Of a stretch of DNA of 64,000 bases, positions 1-14,887 are shown piece by piece. The stretch is taken from the NCBI GenBank assembly GCA_963693365.1, contig CAVNZM010000006.1, forward strand, positions 10,540,001 through 10,604,000, in the 5' to 3' direction. Each line of letters opens with the position of its first letter. The first letter of the stretch is position 1. The position numbers were made by a program, and so were the translations under genes. The stretch is from Amoebidium appalachense (Eukaryota > Ichthyosporea). The notes beneath the pieces were generated by a model. The model did no database searches, was not told the DNA's origin, and saw nothing but the letters and a program-made list of their open reading frames with translations.

Positions 1-512
1 CAGCCACCGGTGCTGGCGATGGCCTGGAAGCGAATGCCCGTGCGGTTTTGGCCGGGGGGGCACCACGTAGTAGGTGGTGAAGCGCTGCCAGCCGGCCTTG
101 CCGGTGTTGAACCGCCCCAGGCTGGTGGTGAGCCCAGTCATCCCAGTGGTTGTCTCGGGCCCGGCAAAGACCTCTAGTGTGTCGTTGCCGTCACGGCCGC
201 GGTGTGAAAATGTGAACGCAATCTCGTCACCGGGCACGGTGTTGAAGTACTACTGGTACAACGCCCCGTTGATGTTTGCATTGATCTCGGCCCACTGGTT
301 GCCTCGGGCGGCCGTGTAGCTGTACATGCCATTCTTCCAGATCTCAATCGCCCTATCGGTGATCTTCCAGCCGGGCACCCAGCTAGGGTCGTACTGGTTG
401 CCGGTTGGGAGGACAGGCATCTCAAAGTCACCGTTGACGAACCCGTAGGAGGCATCGGTGCAGGTGCTATTGTCGTAAACTGTGGTGGGGAAAGCATTTG
501 TTAGCATGGCCA
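1..512 (-). CDS. Exon: repeated beta-sandwich-like module, copy 2 (in-frame TAG and C7 frame slip; runs off left edge)
   Basis: This is the second copy of the module, with YGFVNGDFEMPVLP, VPGWKITDRAIEIWKNG, GNQWAEINA, then PGDEIAFTFSHRGRDG, NDTLEVFAGP and a C-terminal RFTTYYVVP. Two lesions are visible. A TAG at 250-252 falls between GALYQ and YFNTVPGDEI, where the protein clearly continues. A run of seven C (G54-G60 on the plus strand) is one base too long, and removing one C restores PPGQNRTGIRFQAIAST, which matches copy 1. It may be the next exon of the same gene (intron about 513-643) or a separate start at the ATG at 511-513. It may be a pseudogene or contain sequencing errors; the window edge cuts it. 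Confidence 0.45.
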
Positions 513-643
513 TGGCGCCTACAACAAACTGTAGTGCTCAGCGGACAGCCGCGTGGCCAAGCAAAGGGTGATCATTACAACAGGCTGCCAGGCACAGACA
601 CACCACGAGCAAAATGAGGTGTTGTGTTGGGGAGGACACCAAC

Positions 644-1204
644 CTGGCACACGTGTAGCGTGTTGGCTGCATGTCGATGGCATCGATGAAGTTGCCGACG
701 GACAGCTGGCCGCTTGCAGAGCTGATGGCCTCAGCGAAGGCAAGAGTGATGTTGCGCATGCCCTCAGGCACCACGTCCACTTGAGTGTGTAGCGCGCCCA
801 GGCCTTCCCGGTGGAGAACGTGCCCAGGCTCTCAGTGGCATTGCCCTTGGGCCCAACCAACACTTCAATCGTGTCCACACCGGCGCTGCCTCGGTGGGAG
901 AAGGAGAATTCAGTGAGCTCATCGGTAGGGGTCTGGTAGATGTCCAGGGACAGGGTGCCGGCAATGAATGCGTTGATCTCTGCGTGCTGGTTGCCGCGTG
1001 CCGACGCCACATCATTGAACCCGCTCTGCCAAACCTCGATGGAAGTGTCGGTGGTTCTCCAGCCAGGCACACCGGGGATGGGGCTCTCAGGCTGAACCTG
1101 GCTGACGGTGGGAGCACCGGGGGCTGTCCGGGGGATGACGGGGAGCTCAAAGTTCCCGTTGACAAACTGGAAGGTGGTGTTGCTGCACGACCCATATCTG
1201 TATT
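644..1204 (-). CDS. Exon: repeated beta-sandwich-like extracellular module, copy 1 (frame broken)
   Basis: The minus strand encodes a module that recurs in the next exon. It starts with a Cys-containing stretch and FVNGNFELPVIP, continues with VPGWRTTDTSIEVWQSG, GNQHAEINA and FSHRGSAGVDTIEV, and ends with SVGNFIDAIDMQ. GNQxAEINA followed by SHRG...DTxEV resembles jelly-roll carbohydrate-binding or DUF642-like surface proteins, but I cannot name the family with certainty. An acceptor lies after position 1205 (GCTGCACAG) and a possible donor (AG/GTTGGT) is at 643. The reading frame slips by one base near 784-786: the frame giving YTLK stops matching and the next frame gives VDVVPEGMRNITLAF, as if one G were missing. 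This may be an assembly error or a decayed gene. The 5' end of the gene is not resolved. Confidence 0.5.
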
Positions 1205-2680
1205 CTGTGCAGCAACCATGCCGTCAGAATATGGGCACAACAGATCCATGAGCCATTTTTATTTGGAATTGATGGTGTATGGTGTGCTAACCTTGCCATA
1301 ATCTGTAGATAGTGCCGAATAGTATGTACAACGGTTGCAAAATTTTTTTTCACCCGGTACTAGGCCGTATAGGATGCGTCTATCGGGTTCTCAAGTTGAC
1401 CATGACGTTTTTGATTACTGCAATGTTCCCTTTTTCATTTTTTCCCCCTTTCTTTCTTTCTTTCTTATTTTTATTTATTTATTTTTTTTTGGGGGGGGGG
1501 GGTGTAGAGGGGGGGGGGGGGGGGGGGGGTTGCAGGCCAAAGTGTCGTCCAGGCCAAAGTGTTGTCATCTCTAATTAAAATCCAGGTCGTCAAATTTGAC
1601 TGGTCTAGGGGGAATATCGGGCAGGCCAAAATGCCCCCCCCCCCCCCCCCCCCCCTACTACTACTACCCTGGGTGACAGGGGGGTCAGAGGGTTTGGGTT
1701 TTTTATCATCTTGGTGCAAATATTGTATTCGGGGGGGACCAGGGGGGGGGGGGGGGGGGGGGGTTGTGGTATAATCATTATAGTGTCCTGAGCTTGTTGC
1801 TTTGTGTGTTGGTCGAAAAGAAATCATGGCCACTGATAGCAGGATTTTACCAACTCGTTGCAAATGAGTGGTTTGTATGTATTTATCGAGTTGCATTTAC
1901 CTTACAGAAGCCATAATACACCAGTATGATATAGTCGTAATCATCTTGTATTCTTAATCATTCTTACATCACAATGTTAAAGTGGGTTTACATAGACTAA
2001 GTACCGCTCACATGGAATAAACCCCGGGCCCCCCGCCGGCGGACAGCATATATATTTTGTATGTTTTAGTTGTCACTACGTTAAAGAACCATACACAGCA
2101 GCCAATTCATGTTATATTCGTAAATATCTTCTATGCATAATTTTCAATCTTGATCTTATACTTATACACCTACATGAAATAAACCCAGACAGCATGCAAC
2201 CAGCACATTCATGGTGTATTTAAATACGAGCCGGTATTAAGTCCTTCATTCCAGTTCAAACGATAAATGGCATGTTGGCAGCAAAAAAAAACAAAAAAGC
2301 CCCCCCCCCCCCCCCCCCCCCACCTGGTACGTGCGGTCATCACAGCTGGGTGCCGCTGCGGCGAACACTGGCAGTTAGTACAAGTTTGCTGGCTCATTGG
2401 ATGACTCAGCCATCCCTGAGCTTGTTCGACATGTATAGTGACTGAATGAGGTACTAGCTCCTGCTGCTGCACAGAAACTTCGGTATACACTTTTGCCAAC
2501 CGTTGCCATTTTGATATGGGCCCATGCTGGGCGCTATAGTATTGAATAGAAATAAGAGAATCTGATAAGATAGTATATAATCATTACTCTCAGGCTACAA
2601 CCAACTCAGTAGTGGAGTAGTAGTACATGTAACTAGACTCCATGACTCGTTGTAACCAATTGCAATATCGTATCACTCAC
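1205..2680. other. Non-coding stretch with homopolymer runs
   Basis: No gene is supported here. The stretch holds a T-rich run leading into G runs (about 1480-1530), a C run (1632-1655), a G run (1741-1763) and an A then C run (2282-2321). The rest is ordinary AT-rich sequence. It may be intron and intergenic DNA between the two minus-strand exons on either side. A minus-strand stretch at 2340-2500 containing a QQTCTNCQC motif could be a further exon of the cysteine-rich gene, but the splice sites do not decide it. Confidence 0.4.
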
Positions 2681-3194
2681 CAGCACAGCAGAACGCAGCT
2701 GTGCACCCCGTGGTAGGGCAGGGGGTATTTGCGTGCAGGGTGTTCAGCATCTGGTTGGCCCCACAGGAGTAATTCTCGGACATGCATGTTAATTTTTTTT
2801 GCTTGCAGCACATGGCAAAGGTGCAGCCACTGTTGGGGCACACGTCGGGCGCCGTGGGGCTGGGATCACCTCCACCTCCTGCACAGTTGAAGACTGAGCA
2901 CTTCAGGTTGTACAGATTGATGGCCGTGGAGCGCGGAATCACATCGCCATCAGCTGCAGGAATGCAAGATATGTTAGCAGGCCCAACCCACTGGCAGGTC
3001 GGAGTACTAGTAAAACTTTGGGTCACCAATGCAGCAGTGGAGTTATCTGGGCTTCCCCACAGTGTCACAGCCGCCTTCAACCCCCCATCACCGCTACATA
3101 CTGCTGTGGAGCAAAATGCCGCCAGCTCTGAGGGTGGGGCATCGATGGCCGTGCCTGGCCATGAGCACACAACCAGTTGCAATAGTTTGAAACT
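2681..3194 (-). CDS. Cysteine-rich protein, internal exon
   Basis: This open minus-strand exon of about 171 codons has an acceptor CCTTCCAG/AGTTTC at its 5' side and a strong donor GCTG/GTGAGT at its 3' side. The encoded segment is rich in Cys, often as CC pairs. Two related units stand out near the C-terminal end: CPNSGCTFAMCC and CPTTGCTAAFCC, each of form CPxxGCTxAxCC. The spacing suggests small disulphide-bonded extracellular modules. I do not recognise the family. It sits upstream, in transcription order, of the module exons at 1-1204 and is on the same strand, so the pieces could belong to one secreted multidomain gene or to two genes. Neither end of the gene is resolved. Confidence 0.5.
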
Positions 3195-3238
3195 CTGGAA
3201 GGCACGGGATGTCACGCGCTGCTGCCCTCTACTCTGCC

Positions 3239-3295
3239 CCCCCCCCCCCCCCCCCCCCCCCCCTCCCCCTCCCCGGGGGGCCCCTCCCCCGGCGC

Positions 3296-3322
<27 letters not shown>
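3239..3322. repeat. C run followed by A run
   Basis: A C tract with a few T and G interruptions is followed directly by an A tract of about 27 bases. This is one example of the C-before-A order seen throughout the window. Confidence 0.9.
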
Positions 3323-3326
<4 letters not shown>

Positions 3327-3689
3327 AGAAAAGAAACACCACGAAGTTGGAATACTGGCCGTGACTTGAACAGGCTACTCGCGCCGTCACGGTAGAGCGC
3401 GTCTGGGCATGATAGTCGCGGTGGCTAACAACGCCTCTACTGTACTCCCGATTGCACTCGTACCATGATTGTGCAAACACATTTAAAATATTTTTTCTGT
3501 AGTGTTCTTAAAACGAGCTTGAGTCAATAACCGAGAGACTTTCTTCGCAAATTATTCAGTTCAGCAAACTCGAGTACATAAACCGAAGTTCACCGTTACG
3601 CCACACCAAGGGTCATAACTGTTGAAAATTCTGCTATGATAACTAATTCAAATCATTTATTGCATGCTGAGTTCAGAGTGTCTTCATTC

Positions 3690-3955
3690 ATCTGTTTCCA
3701 CTAAGAGTGCACAAAATAAAATCAATCCCCAAGATAATTTCTTCGTAAATTCTGTTAGCAGAAAACACGGAGGAATAATAGTGAAGTTTAATCCGTCTTC
3801 ATTCGTCTGCCACGGTTTCCACTGAGAGTGCACAAAAAAATTCTTTGCAAATGCAGGTTAGAAAAACACATCTGGTTTTACTAAGAGTGCGCAAAACAAA
3901 GTTTATCCCCAAGAGAATTTCTTCGTAAATCCGGGTTAGAAAACACAAGAGCCGT
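3690..3955. repeat. Diverged tandem repeat, unit about 80-110 bp
   Basis: Related blocks recur. Each has a core like TTTCCACTAAGAGTGCACAA, followed in the fuller copies by ATCCCCAAGA, then AATTTCTTCGTAAAT, then GTTAGAAAACAC. Copies start near 3696, 3817 and 3873, the middle one shortened. The array breaks up any long reading frame, and I see no gene in it. Confidence 0.6.
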
Positions 3956-4490
3956 CTTGAACTGAAGTTTATCGTGTGCCACAATACCTTGCGTACCGTA
4001 CAAGGCCCTCTGATAATCACCAGCGGCTCCGAGTCAGTGTGACTTGAACTGACTGCTGAAGCTTTTAATGTCTTCATTCACGTAATTTGAAGTGCAACGG
4101 CATGTACAAATAATTGCAATTCGCAACGAAGTGGCAAGCTTTCACAACGAAAATCCTGCCTCTATTCACCAGGCCCGGAATCCCTACAGCTGATAACTTT
4201 GTCATCGGATAATAATGCGGCGCACACTGTTGAATTCAATTGCAAGCTTCAGTGAAAGCTTTATGGGACTTAGGTGGGGACTTACATTTGCGTTTGCAGC
4301 ACACGCACACACTGACTGAGTGAACCTTTTTTTATTATTATCAATGGCATCGGTTTAGCGCTCGGCTTCAAGCCCATTGCGCGACAAAAGTGTGTAACAC
4401 ACAGGCCAAGTGTGACACAAACCACACAGTCTGTCAGACACACACCTGGCAGTGTACACGTCAAACACCGTGACACGTTTAAACACACAT

Positions 4491-4940
<450 letters not shown>

Positions 4941-6340
4941 TGTTGAAGTACGTAGTTTGTACATGTGTAAGATCTTTCAGTTTGTGTTTATGATTCAGTT
5001 CATAGCATTAATGTAAAAGTCACCCTCCTTGTTCGTAAAATTGTTAATCGATCTCAAATATGTTTTCGTGTCTGTAATCGTGTCATATTGGGTCTAATCG
5101 TGTGTTGATCTAAAGATTAGAATATAGATATGTGCCTGCACGAATCCACTCAGTAGGAGTGCTCGTGCACATGTTTGTGTGTACATGAATATCTTATGTT
5201 GTAACTGTGCTATCGTGTTCATGTTTGTTGTTCTGTGTTCCTCTCTTTTTCTCTCTTCTCTTCTTCTCTTTTCTTTCCTCCTTTTCCCTGGTGTTCATGT
5301 GTGTGATCACTGTTCTTTCTCACTAATATACGTTGAGTCAATTCGTGTGAAGTAGATGTGTTTTGATTGGAAGAAAAACACATAGGCTACACCATGTACT
5401 ATTTTATGTGTCAATAGTTTATTCAACTATGTTTGTTTTGCGAATTGCCGCGGTCTAACCAATCACTAGACTAGTCATAACGTGTCCCTGCCGTTAACCT
5501 CAATAATAGGTTAGAAATTAGTGTCAAGGTTTACAGTTTCTTCGTGACTGTGTTCTTATGCCTTGCCGTGATCTATTGCGAGTGTTGGATCTATTGCTGT
5601 AGTGATCAGTCCATTATGATTGGTCTATCCGATATCTATTCTGATTTCCGACTGGTCGGAAATCACACATAGGTTTGACTTAGTGATTGCAGTTATATAA
5701 GCACATCTCAAAATAAATTCAGTTTAGTTGTGTCTAAACATTGATGTCTGTTCTGTACACTTCTCCGATCGGTTCTGTCTGTGTGTTTGTCTGTGTGTCT
5801 GTGGTGTTTTTACACTGCACCACTGTGTCTCTGCTTCCCCGACATAGTCAGAATACTTATACAAATTTACACACACAGTACACACACACACACACACACA
5901 CATACACACACACACACACACACACGACACGAACAGGCACGGCACACACACGACACACATACAAGGATGCACGGCGCACGCGCACACACACGCGGCACCA
6001 CACGTCACAAGTCACCACACACTTCAATTGCTTATTAGTAGGATTCCAGATAATTTAAAAGTTTAACCGTTGAAAAGTCGTACTAAGTACTCAGTTGTGG
6101 CCAAACTTTGAATCCAATGAATCTGAGTACCGCGCAAGTACTTGGCACGACGACCGTCCGTGCTGCCGCTAGTACAGTAACTCGAGGCGGCGGCCCGAAT
6201 TTTTTTGCCAAGCCGACGGTCACGGTTAAGCTATAGGCTGTGTGTGCATAAATATCTATGCTAGTGCAGTGTGTAAATGCTGTGGGCCCTTTGTGCACGC
6301 ATGGTCACCGTGACGGACGCCGTCACAAGTTGGTGTGTGT
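4941..6340. other. Unassigned, with a small CA microsatellite
   Basis: The composition is ordinary and I see no coding signal with supported splice sites. A (CA)n cluster lies at about 5878-5925. Confidence 0.4.
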
Positions 6341-6346
6341 GTCACA

Positions 6347-6428
<82 letters not shown>

Positions 6429-6480
6429 GTGTGTGTGTGCACGTGTGTGTGTGTGTGTGTGTGTGTACGGCGGTGTGTGC
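6341..6480. repeat. GT microsatellite
   Basis: A (GT)n tract runs from about 6350 to 6470 with a few interruptions. Confidence 0.95.
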
Positions 6481-7290
6481 GGTGTGTCTCACAGTGTGCA
6501 GTACGTGTCAGCAGAATCACACAACGTGTGTATGCATGTGGTGAGTGCCACTGGTGACCCAGTGTGTGGGTGTGGGTAGTGCCACATTGTTCAGTGTGCG
6601 TTGCCACGGTGCGGTCCGGCGGTGGGTACCGGGTGTGCCACCTCGGCGGTGTGCATGGACGCTAAAACCGTTACCACTGCAAAACTTTTGAAATTCACTC
6701 GATCGGTGACCGTCGGCGACTCATCGTTCTAATATAATTACATCCCCCCAGGCCCTCCCCCCCGAAACACACACACACACACACAGTGTCACATGATTAA
6801 TTAATCTATATGGGCAACTTGGCAACTTGTGTCACTGACACACACAAGTATTCCTAAGGTTGCAATCGGAGGAGACACACAAACACAAACACGCACACAC
6901 ACATAGTCACTACTGTACACACACGTGTGCGCAGACGGCGCACCGTGGGACACCATCAGTTGAACACTGCATTATCTATATGAGCCCTCAGAGTCTCCTC
7001 TGGGCCATCATCCCTCCATTATAACTTCACCGGATGAGAAACTTCAACTCTCAGGTCTCCCCCTTCTCCCCCAGCTCTTCTTCGGCAACCTAGGCCTCCG
7101 TGTCCCCCTGCTCGGGCCTCCCCACCCTCCCCCTGCCCACCCCCATCCCCACCGGCCCCCCCTCCCTCCCACACACACACTGACACGCAATCGGCACAAT
7201 CGGATTGTAACCTCATGCCGATGATCACGGTGCCGTGTGGCAGTGTGCGTCTCGGCCCGCCTGCCCAAACAGTTCTAAGTACACTTCCGG
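6481..7290. other. Unassigned stretch
   Basis: This holds short CA runs (6769-6785, 6886-6902) and a C-rich, purine-poor block at 7060-7175. I see no supported gene. Confidence 0.35.
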
Positions 7291-7304
7291 CTACCCCCCC
7301 CCTC

Positions 7305-7337
<33 letters not shown>

Positions 7338-7385
7338 TACTGTACCCCACCTCCTCCGGGGACCCGTCCCAGTACTACTCCGGCA

Positions 7386-7431
<46 letters not shown>

Positions 7432-7499
7432 ACAGTGACTTCCTCACAGTGTTTTTATATTGTGTTTGTGCAAGTTGGGGATTTTTGGGGCGGGGGCCG

Positions 7500-7535
<36 letters not shown>

Positions 7536-7538
<3 letters not shown>

Positions 7539-7958
7539 GGAGTGTCACTGGCAGGGAGGCTCGAGGGGGCCCGAAATTTCTCTCGAAATTAAGCAAGTGG
7601 CCAACACTGGAATGTCAAGCAGGTGTGTGTCACGTGTGCCAGTGCCACGGTCTGTGTGTGACACTGTGTTTGTGTGTTTGTGTGTGTGTTAACCGTTTGG
7701 GCCCTCCAGGGGGAGGGTTCAACGGGAGGGGGGGGGGGGGGGGGAGGGGGGGGGGAGGGGGGCTGCTGAGGGGGGGCCGGAGTGTCACTGGCAGGAAGGC
7801 TCGAGGGGACCCGAAAGCTCTCCAAATTAATCAAGTGGCCATCACTGGAATGTCAAGCAGGTGTGTGTCACGTGTGCCAGTGCCACGGATTGTGTGTGAC
7901 ACTGTGTTTGTGTGTTTGTGTTACCCGTTTGGGCCCTCCAGGGGAAGGGTTCAACGTC
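7536..7958. repeat. Two-copy tandem repeat, period about 240 bp, separated by G runs
   Basis: Copy 1 (about 7536-7728) and copy 2 (about 7775-7962) both begin GGCCGGAGTGTCACTGGCAG. Both contain GGAATGTCAAGCAGGTGTGT and CGTGTGCCAGTGCCACGG, and both end CCGTTTGGGCCCTCCAGGGG then GGGTTCAACG. Each copy is flanked by G runs: 7503-7536, 7728-7760 and 7960-8000. The copies differ by scattered substitutions and small indels. Confidence 0.85.
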
Positions 7959-8000
<42 letters not shown>

Positions 8001-8265
8001 GGGTAACTGGTAGAAGATTTGTCATGGTACGGTTTGTGTGTGTGTGCATGTGTGTGCCACCTACTAGTAGATCCGTCACGGTTAATTACTTCGCGATCAT
8101 GAGCGCCCAAGGGGCCCAAGTTACAAAACTGAACCGTACTGTATTCACTATCGCACTATGTACATACAGCCGACGGTCCAAGTCACAGGTATATATGCAT
8201 AATAAATATATAACATACAAAGCACGCAATCGCTGTTTCATTTTCAACAATTCGGAACACAAGTT

Positions 8266-8369
8266 CTAGTAACCTGCCCTCGTTCGAGGGGCCGACGTGC
8301 ACGGCGCAACACCAGCCCTAGTAACCTGCCCTCGTTCGAGGGGCTGACGTGCACGGCGCGACACCAGCC
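8266..8369. repeat. 52-bp direct repeat, two copies, with palindromic core
   Basis: Copies at 8266-8317 and 8318-8369 differ at only two positions that I can see. Each contains CCCTCGTTCGAGGG, a near-perfect palindrome, then GACGTGCACGGCGC. Confidence 0.85.
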
Positions 8370-8853
8370 CTCTAGGCCGACTGATCACAACCATGATGTG
8401 TTAAAGTACTATCATGATGGCTATGTGGCCCCACTCCAATGCATGTTGCACTTACTAAGTTTCCCGTATTAGGAATCACGGGCTGGAAGATTATGCATGG
8501 TTCTGTGCTTCTAGCCAACCATTAAGTTGCTGTGACCTTTCTGGCATACTATGACTTCATGGGCCCACCCCCCCTCCACACCCGGGGTCCCACTTAGCCT
8601 CATCGATTTTGGCACAAACTTTGTCCAATGGCATATGTACAGCACGTTAGCCTAGCCAACAACTCTGAGTGGCCACAGGCAAGAAGCTGGCACAAAACCC
8701 TGCTGCAGCATGCCTACGGCGTGGAAATGGTTGTTCTAATAATCAGTGTATGTGGCACACGTGGTGCTTACTGTCCTCGCTCAAACCGTTGGACCAGTAT
8801 CATACCATGCATGTGAATACCACTGGTTTCGTGCAATGTGTGTGTGTGTGTGC

Positions 8854-8891
<38 letters not shown>

Positions 8892-9063
8892 CAGCGTGTG
8901 TGTGTGTGTATGTGTGCACGCGGCCTGGGCATGTACATGTCAGCACGCATGCATGTGGTTGGTGTGTGCGTGTTTAGCTTACCCATGCACTCACGTACAC
9001 CAGCAGTATCCCTTCCTCCCACGGTAGCAGTGCCACCACATGGCGGTGGCCCGGAGCCAGTGC
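8370..9063. other. Unassigned stretch with GT microsatellite
   Basis: A GT-rich run lies at about 8836-8915. The rest shows no exon with supported ends. It is the 3' flank of the UBA gene on the minus strand. Confidence 0.4.
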
Positions 9064-9753
9064 TCAAGTCCTCCGCCTGCCATCCCTCAGCATGTGGGCC
9101 ACGACCCTCTCCACGTTGCCCCCATAGACCTCCAGCAGGGCACATGCATAGTCTTTATCTCGCAGCATCCCCATGTCCTCCAGCTGCCCCATCTCACGCA
9201 CCCACTTCGCCTCGAGAGTCAATTCCTGCCAATGCTCCATTCCGGGCCGACCCGAATCATGATTAAGGCCCGGTTTCGACCCGTTTACGGTCGTTGCAGC
9301 CGGAGATGTAAAACTCCCCTGGGTGGTTTGTTGCTTTATAAGGGAGTGGGGCACGTAATCGGGCCGCCGTTTCAGTAGCTCCTGCACCACTACCCTCACG
9401 TCCCCATCGAACTGGGCTAGTAGCTCAACAGCCTCCCGCATGGACAGCCCAAACCCCATGTCGGCAAGACACCTCAACTCCACCTCCCATTCGTTGCTTT
9501 CGGGCAGCAAAAAAATGCCCGGCAGAGTTTCGGGTGGGGATGCTTCAAAAAGACTTTCAAGTGGTGGCGGGTCTACTGGTTGTGGCTCCCTGGGCAACTC
9601 TTGCATGTGCTCTCTCCTCTCGGTGCTATCTGTGAGGGTGAAGATGAGGGACGGGGGGGTTGGTGGGTGGGTGAAGAGATCCTGGTGGCTGGGGGTGTCC
9701 ATCCCCACTGACTCCTCCGTAACGATGCCTGTGTGCCGCTTTTCTTGCTGCAT
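9064..9753 (-). CDS. Protein with two UBA domains (complete small protein or last exon)
   Basis: The frame is open from ATG 9753 to a TGA at 9064-9066, 229 residues. Residues about 89-127 carry ELRCLADMGF and the DGDVRVVVQELL tail of a UBA three-helix bundle. Residues about 185-222 carry MGQLEDMGM and GGNVERVVAHML, a second UBA with the usual GGN turn. UBA domains bind ubiquitin. Two UBAs at the C-terminus recall plant-type NBR1 autophagy receptors and ubiquilins, so a role in ubiquitin-dependent turnover is likely, but no PB1, ZZ or UBL domain is seen. The first 85 residues are Pro/Glu/Ser-rich and look disordered. An acceptor-like CACACACAG lies just upstream of the ATG, so this may be the last exon of a larger gene whose earlier exons lie in or beyond the repeats above 9793. 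Confidence 0.75.
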   Translation of the reverse strand: MQQEKRHTGIVTEESVGMDTPSHQDLFTHPPTPPSLIFTLTDSTERREHMQELPREPQPVDPPPLESLFEASPPETLPGIFLLPESNEWEVELRCLADMGFGLSMREAVELLAQFDGDVRVVVQELLKRRPDYVPHSLIKQQTTQGSFTSPAATTVNGSKPGLNHDSGRPGMEHWQELTLEAKWVREMGQLEDMGMLRDKDYACALLEVYGGNVERVVAHMLRDGRRRT

Positions 9754-9787
9754 GCTGTGTGTGTGCCCGCCAAGTCAGTGGACTGCT

Positions 9788-9792
<5 letters not shown>

Positions 9793-9851
<59 letters not shown>
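9793..9851. repeat. C homopolymer, about 59 bases
   Basis: An uninterrupted C run lies just upstream of the UBA frame on the minus strand, where it reads as G. Confidence 0.95.
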
Positions 9852-9853
<2 letters not shown>

Positions 9854-10046
9854 CCTCCTTCCCCCTAAATTCTTTTCGTTCTCCGGCAAAGTGGTGCCCA
9901 TAGTGAGCAGAGACTCGTGGCAGGCACAGCATCTATACAAACGAATATGCAGAGAAAACATGACCGTCAACAGAGTAGAATGTGGGTGAAGAAAATGGGG
10001 AAACCTCATGATGAGGTGGTGGCTGAGGTGGGGCTGTTTTTTTTTG

Positions 10047-10735
<689 letters not shown>

Positions 10736-11085
10736 ATTGGTTCGTAAAGAAGCACACAGTGAAGATAGCAAATTCAGAACAGACAACTTACATAGCAGAT
10801 ATACAAACTGGCACACACATAGATATCCCAACAGAAGCCGAATCGACGTTCAAGCAAGGCCCACGCCATGCACCTTACCCAACACCTCACACACAAAACG
10901 AACTATGATACAGGTGGATAGGGCACCCCTTCTAATCAAAGACGAGCATGGTTAGTTCAGTGAGCCTGAAGGCGAATAAAATTTAAACAGTAAGAAGGAC
11001 TAGGGGTTCAGGTTGCAGCAGCATGCAAGATGCAAGAAACTAAATTCAAAAGCCTTGCAGAGGATTCTTCGAGAAAGCCTGCGCG
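10736..11085. other. Unassigned stretch between microsatellites
   Basis: Ordinary composition; no supported exon seen. Confidence 0.35.
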
Positions 11086-13350
<2,265 letters not shown>

Positions 13351-13356
13351 CTGTGT

Positions 13357-13388
<32 letters not shown>

Positions 13389-13528
13389 ATGCATGCGCCT
13401 GTGTACATGTATGTGGAGGTGTGGGTGTGTGTATTGTATGTGGATGTAAGTGTATGAGTGGATGAGCGAACGAGCAAGTGAAAAAAAGTGTGCGTGTGTA
13501 TGTGTAAGTGTGTGTGTGTGTGTGTCAC

Positions 13529-13578
<50 letters not shown>

Positions 13579-13761
13579 ACGGGGTGTGTGTGCGTGTGTA
13601 CCGTACGGTGAGTGAGAAGGATATAAAGAGGGATAGAGAGAAGGAGAGAGAAAGAAAGAGAATGTATCTAATGTATGTGTGCGCGCGGTCGGTGCTTGTG
13701 TGAGGGTGCCACCGTGTGTCCTGGTGTGTCGACCTTTGTCTGCGTGTGTGTGCTAGTGTGG

Positions 13762-13817
<56 letters not shown>

Positions 13818-13920
13818 TCGCATGCGCGTGTGCATGTGTGTGGATGCGTGTAAGTGAGTGAGTAAGTGAGCGCATGTGTGTCACGCCGTGTGTGTATGTG
13901 TGCCGCATTGTGGTGTGTGT

Positions 13921-13975
<55 letters not shown>
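13351..13975. repeat. GT-rich microsatellite cluster
   Basis: GT runs lie at about 13353-13388, 13505-13577, 13767-13818 and 13915-13978, with imperfect GTGT/GCGT sequence between them. Confidence 0.9.
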
Positions 13976-14414
13976 GTGTGTCAGGGAAGTTTTTTTTTTT
14001 TTTGGGGGGGGGGGGGGGGAGGGGGGGGAGAAGGGCTGGTGGGGGGAGGGGTGCCGGGGGTGGCGAATCAGGATGGGGACTAAAGGAAGTTTCCACAGCA
14101 GGGTAGGACCATGGCACACATGAAGGGGCAGGACTGGGATAACGTCACGAGAAGAAACGGATACGTGGAAGAGGGGTTATGGCGATGTGGCATTGATAAG
14201 GCGTGTGTGTGTGGGGGGAGGAGGGGGTTGGGGATGTAAAGGACGTGCGGGAAACTGGGGCTGAATGGAAGGGCTCCATGCCAAATATAAACACCAATCT
14301 TCAGAGCTGCATTGGAAACAAAAAGGAAGGAGTGACAAAAGGAGGCGCAGGGACGGGTGGGAAGGAGGAGGGAGGAAAGGGAAGGGTAGGAGGAGAACGG
14401 AGGTGTGTGTGTGT

Positions 14415-14447
<33 letters not shown>

Positions 14448-14844
14448 GGGGGGGGGATGGTTTGCTTGTGTTGATGTGACCATGGTGAGGAGATGAAGGA
14501 AAAAGATGTGGTGGGGAGAAAGAGAGAGGGAGAAATTGGGAGAGGAAGGGGAGTGGGCTGATACAAAAGGAGTGCAAGCACATATCAATGGTCCCCGGGG
14601 GAAACGGTGCGCCCGGACGCAGGAGAGGGGGGAGGGGGAGGAGGGGGAGGGGGGGAAGGAGGGAGGGAGGGGGGAAGCAGCAAGAGAAAGGAAGGCTAGA
14701 CGACAGCGAGGAAAGGGCGGGGCTGGAGGGGGGGGGGGGGGGGGGGGGGAGGGGGGGGGAGGGAGTTGATGGGAGCGGGTGGTGAAAGAACACATCCCAG
14801 AGGTCATAGTAAGGGCTGCAAGCTGTGCTGCCCGTGCGTGTCCG

Positions 14845-14887
<43 letters not shown>

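Noticed and set aside
250-252. Variant genetic code with TAG as a sense codon
   Set aside because: NDC80 and the ABC1 kinase end in TAG at the place expected from family length, and the aquaporin ends in TGA; one TAG in a gene with other lesions is better explained by decay or error.
8266-8369. tRNA-like T arm (CCTCGTTCGAGGGG)
   Set aside because: No acceptor stem, D arm or anticodon arm at the right spacing; it is a palindrome in a repeat.
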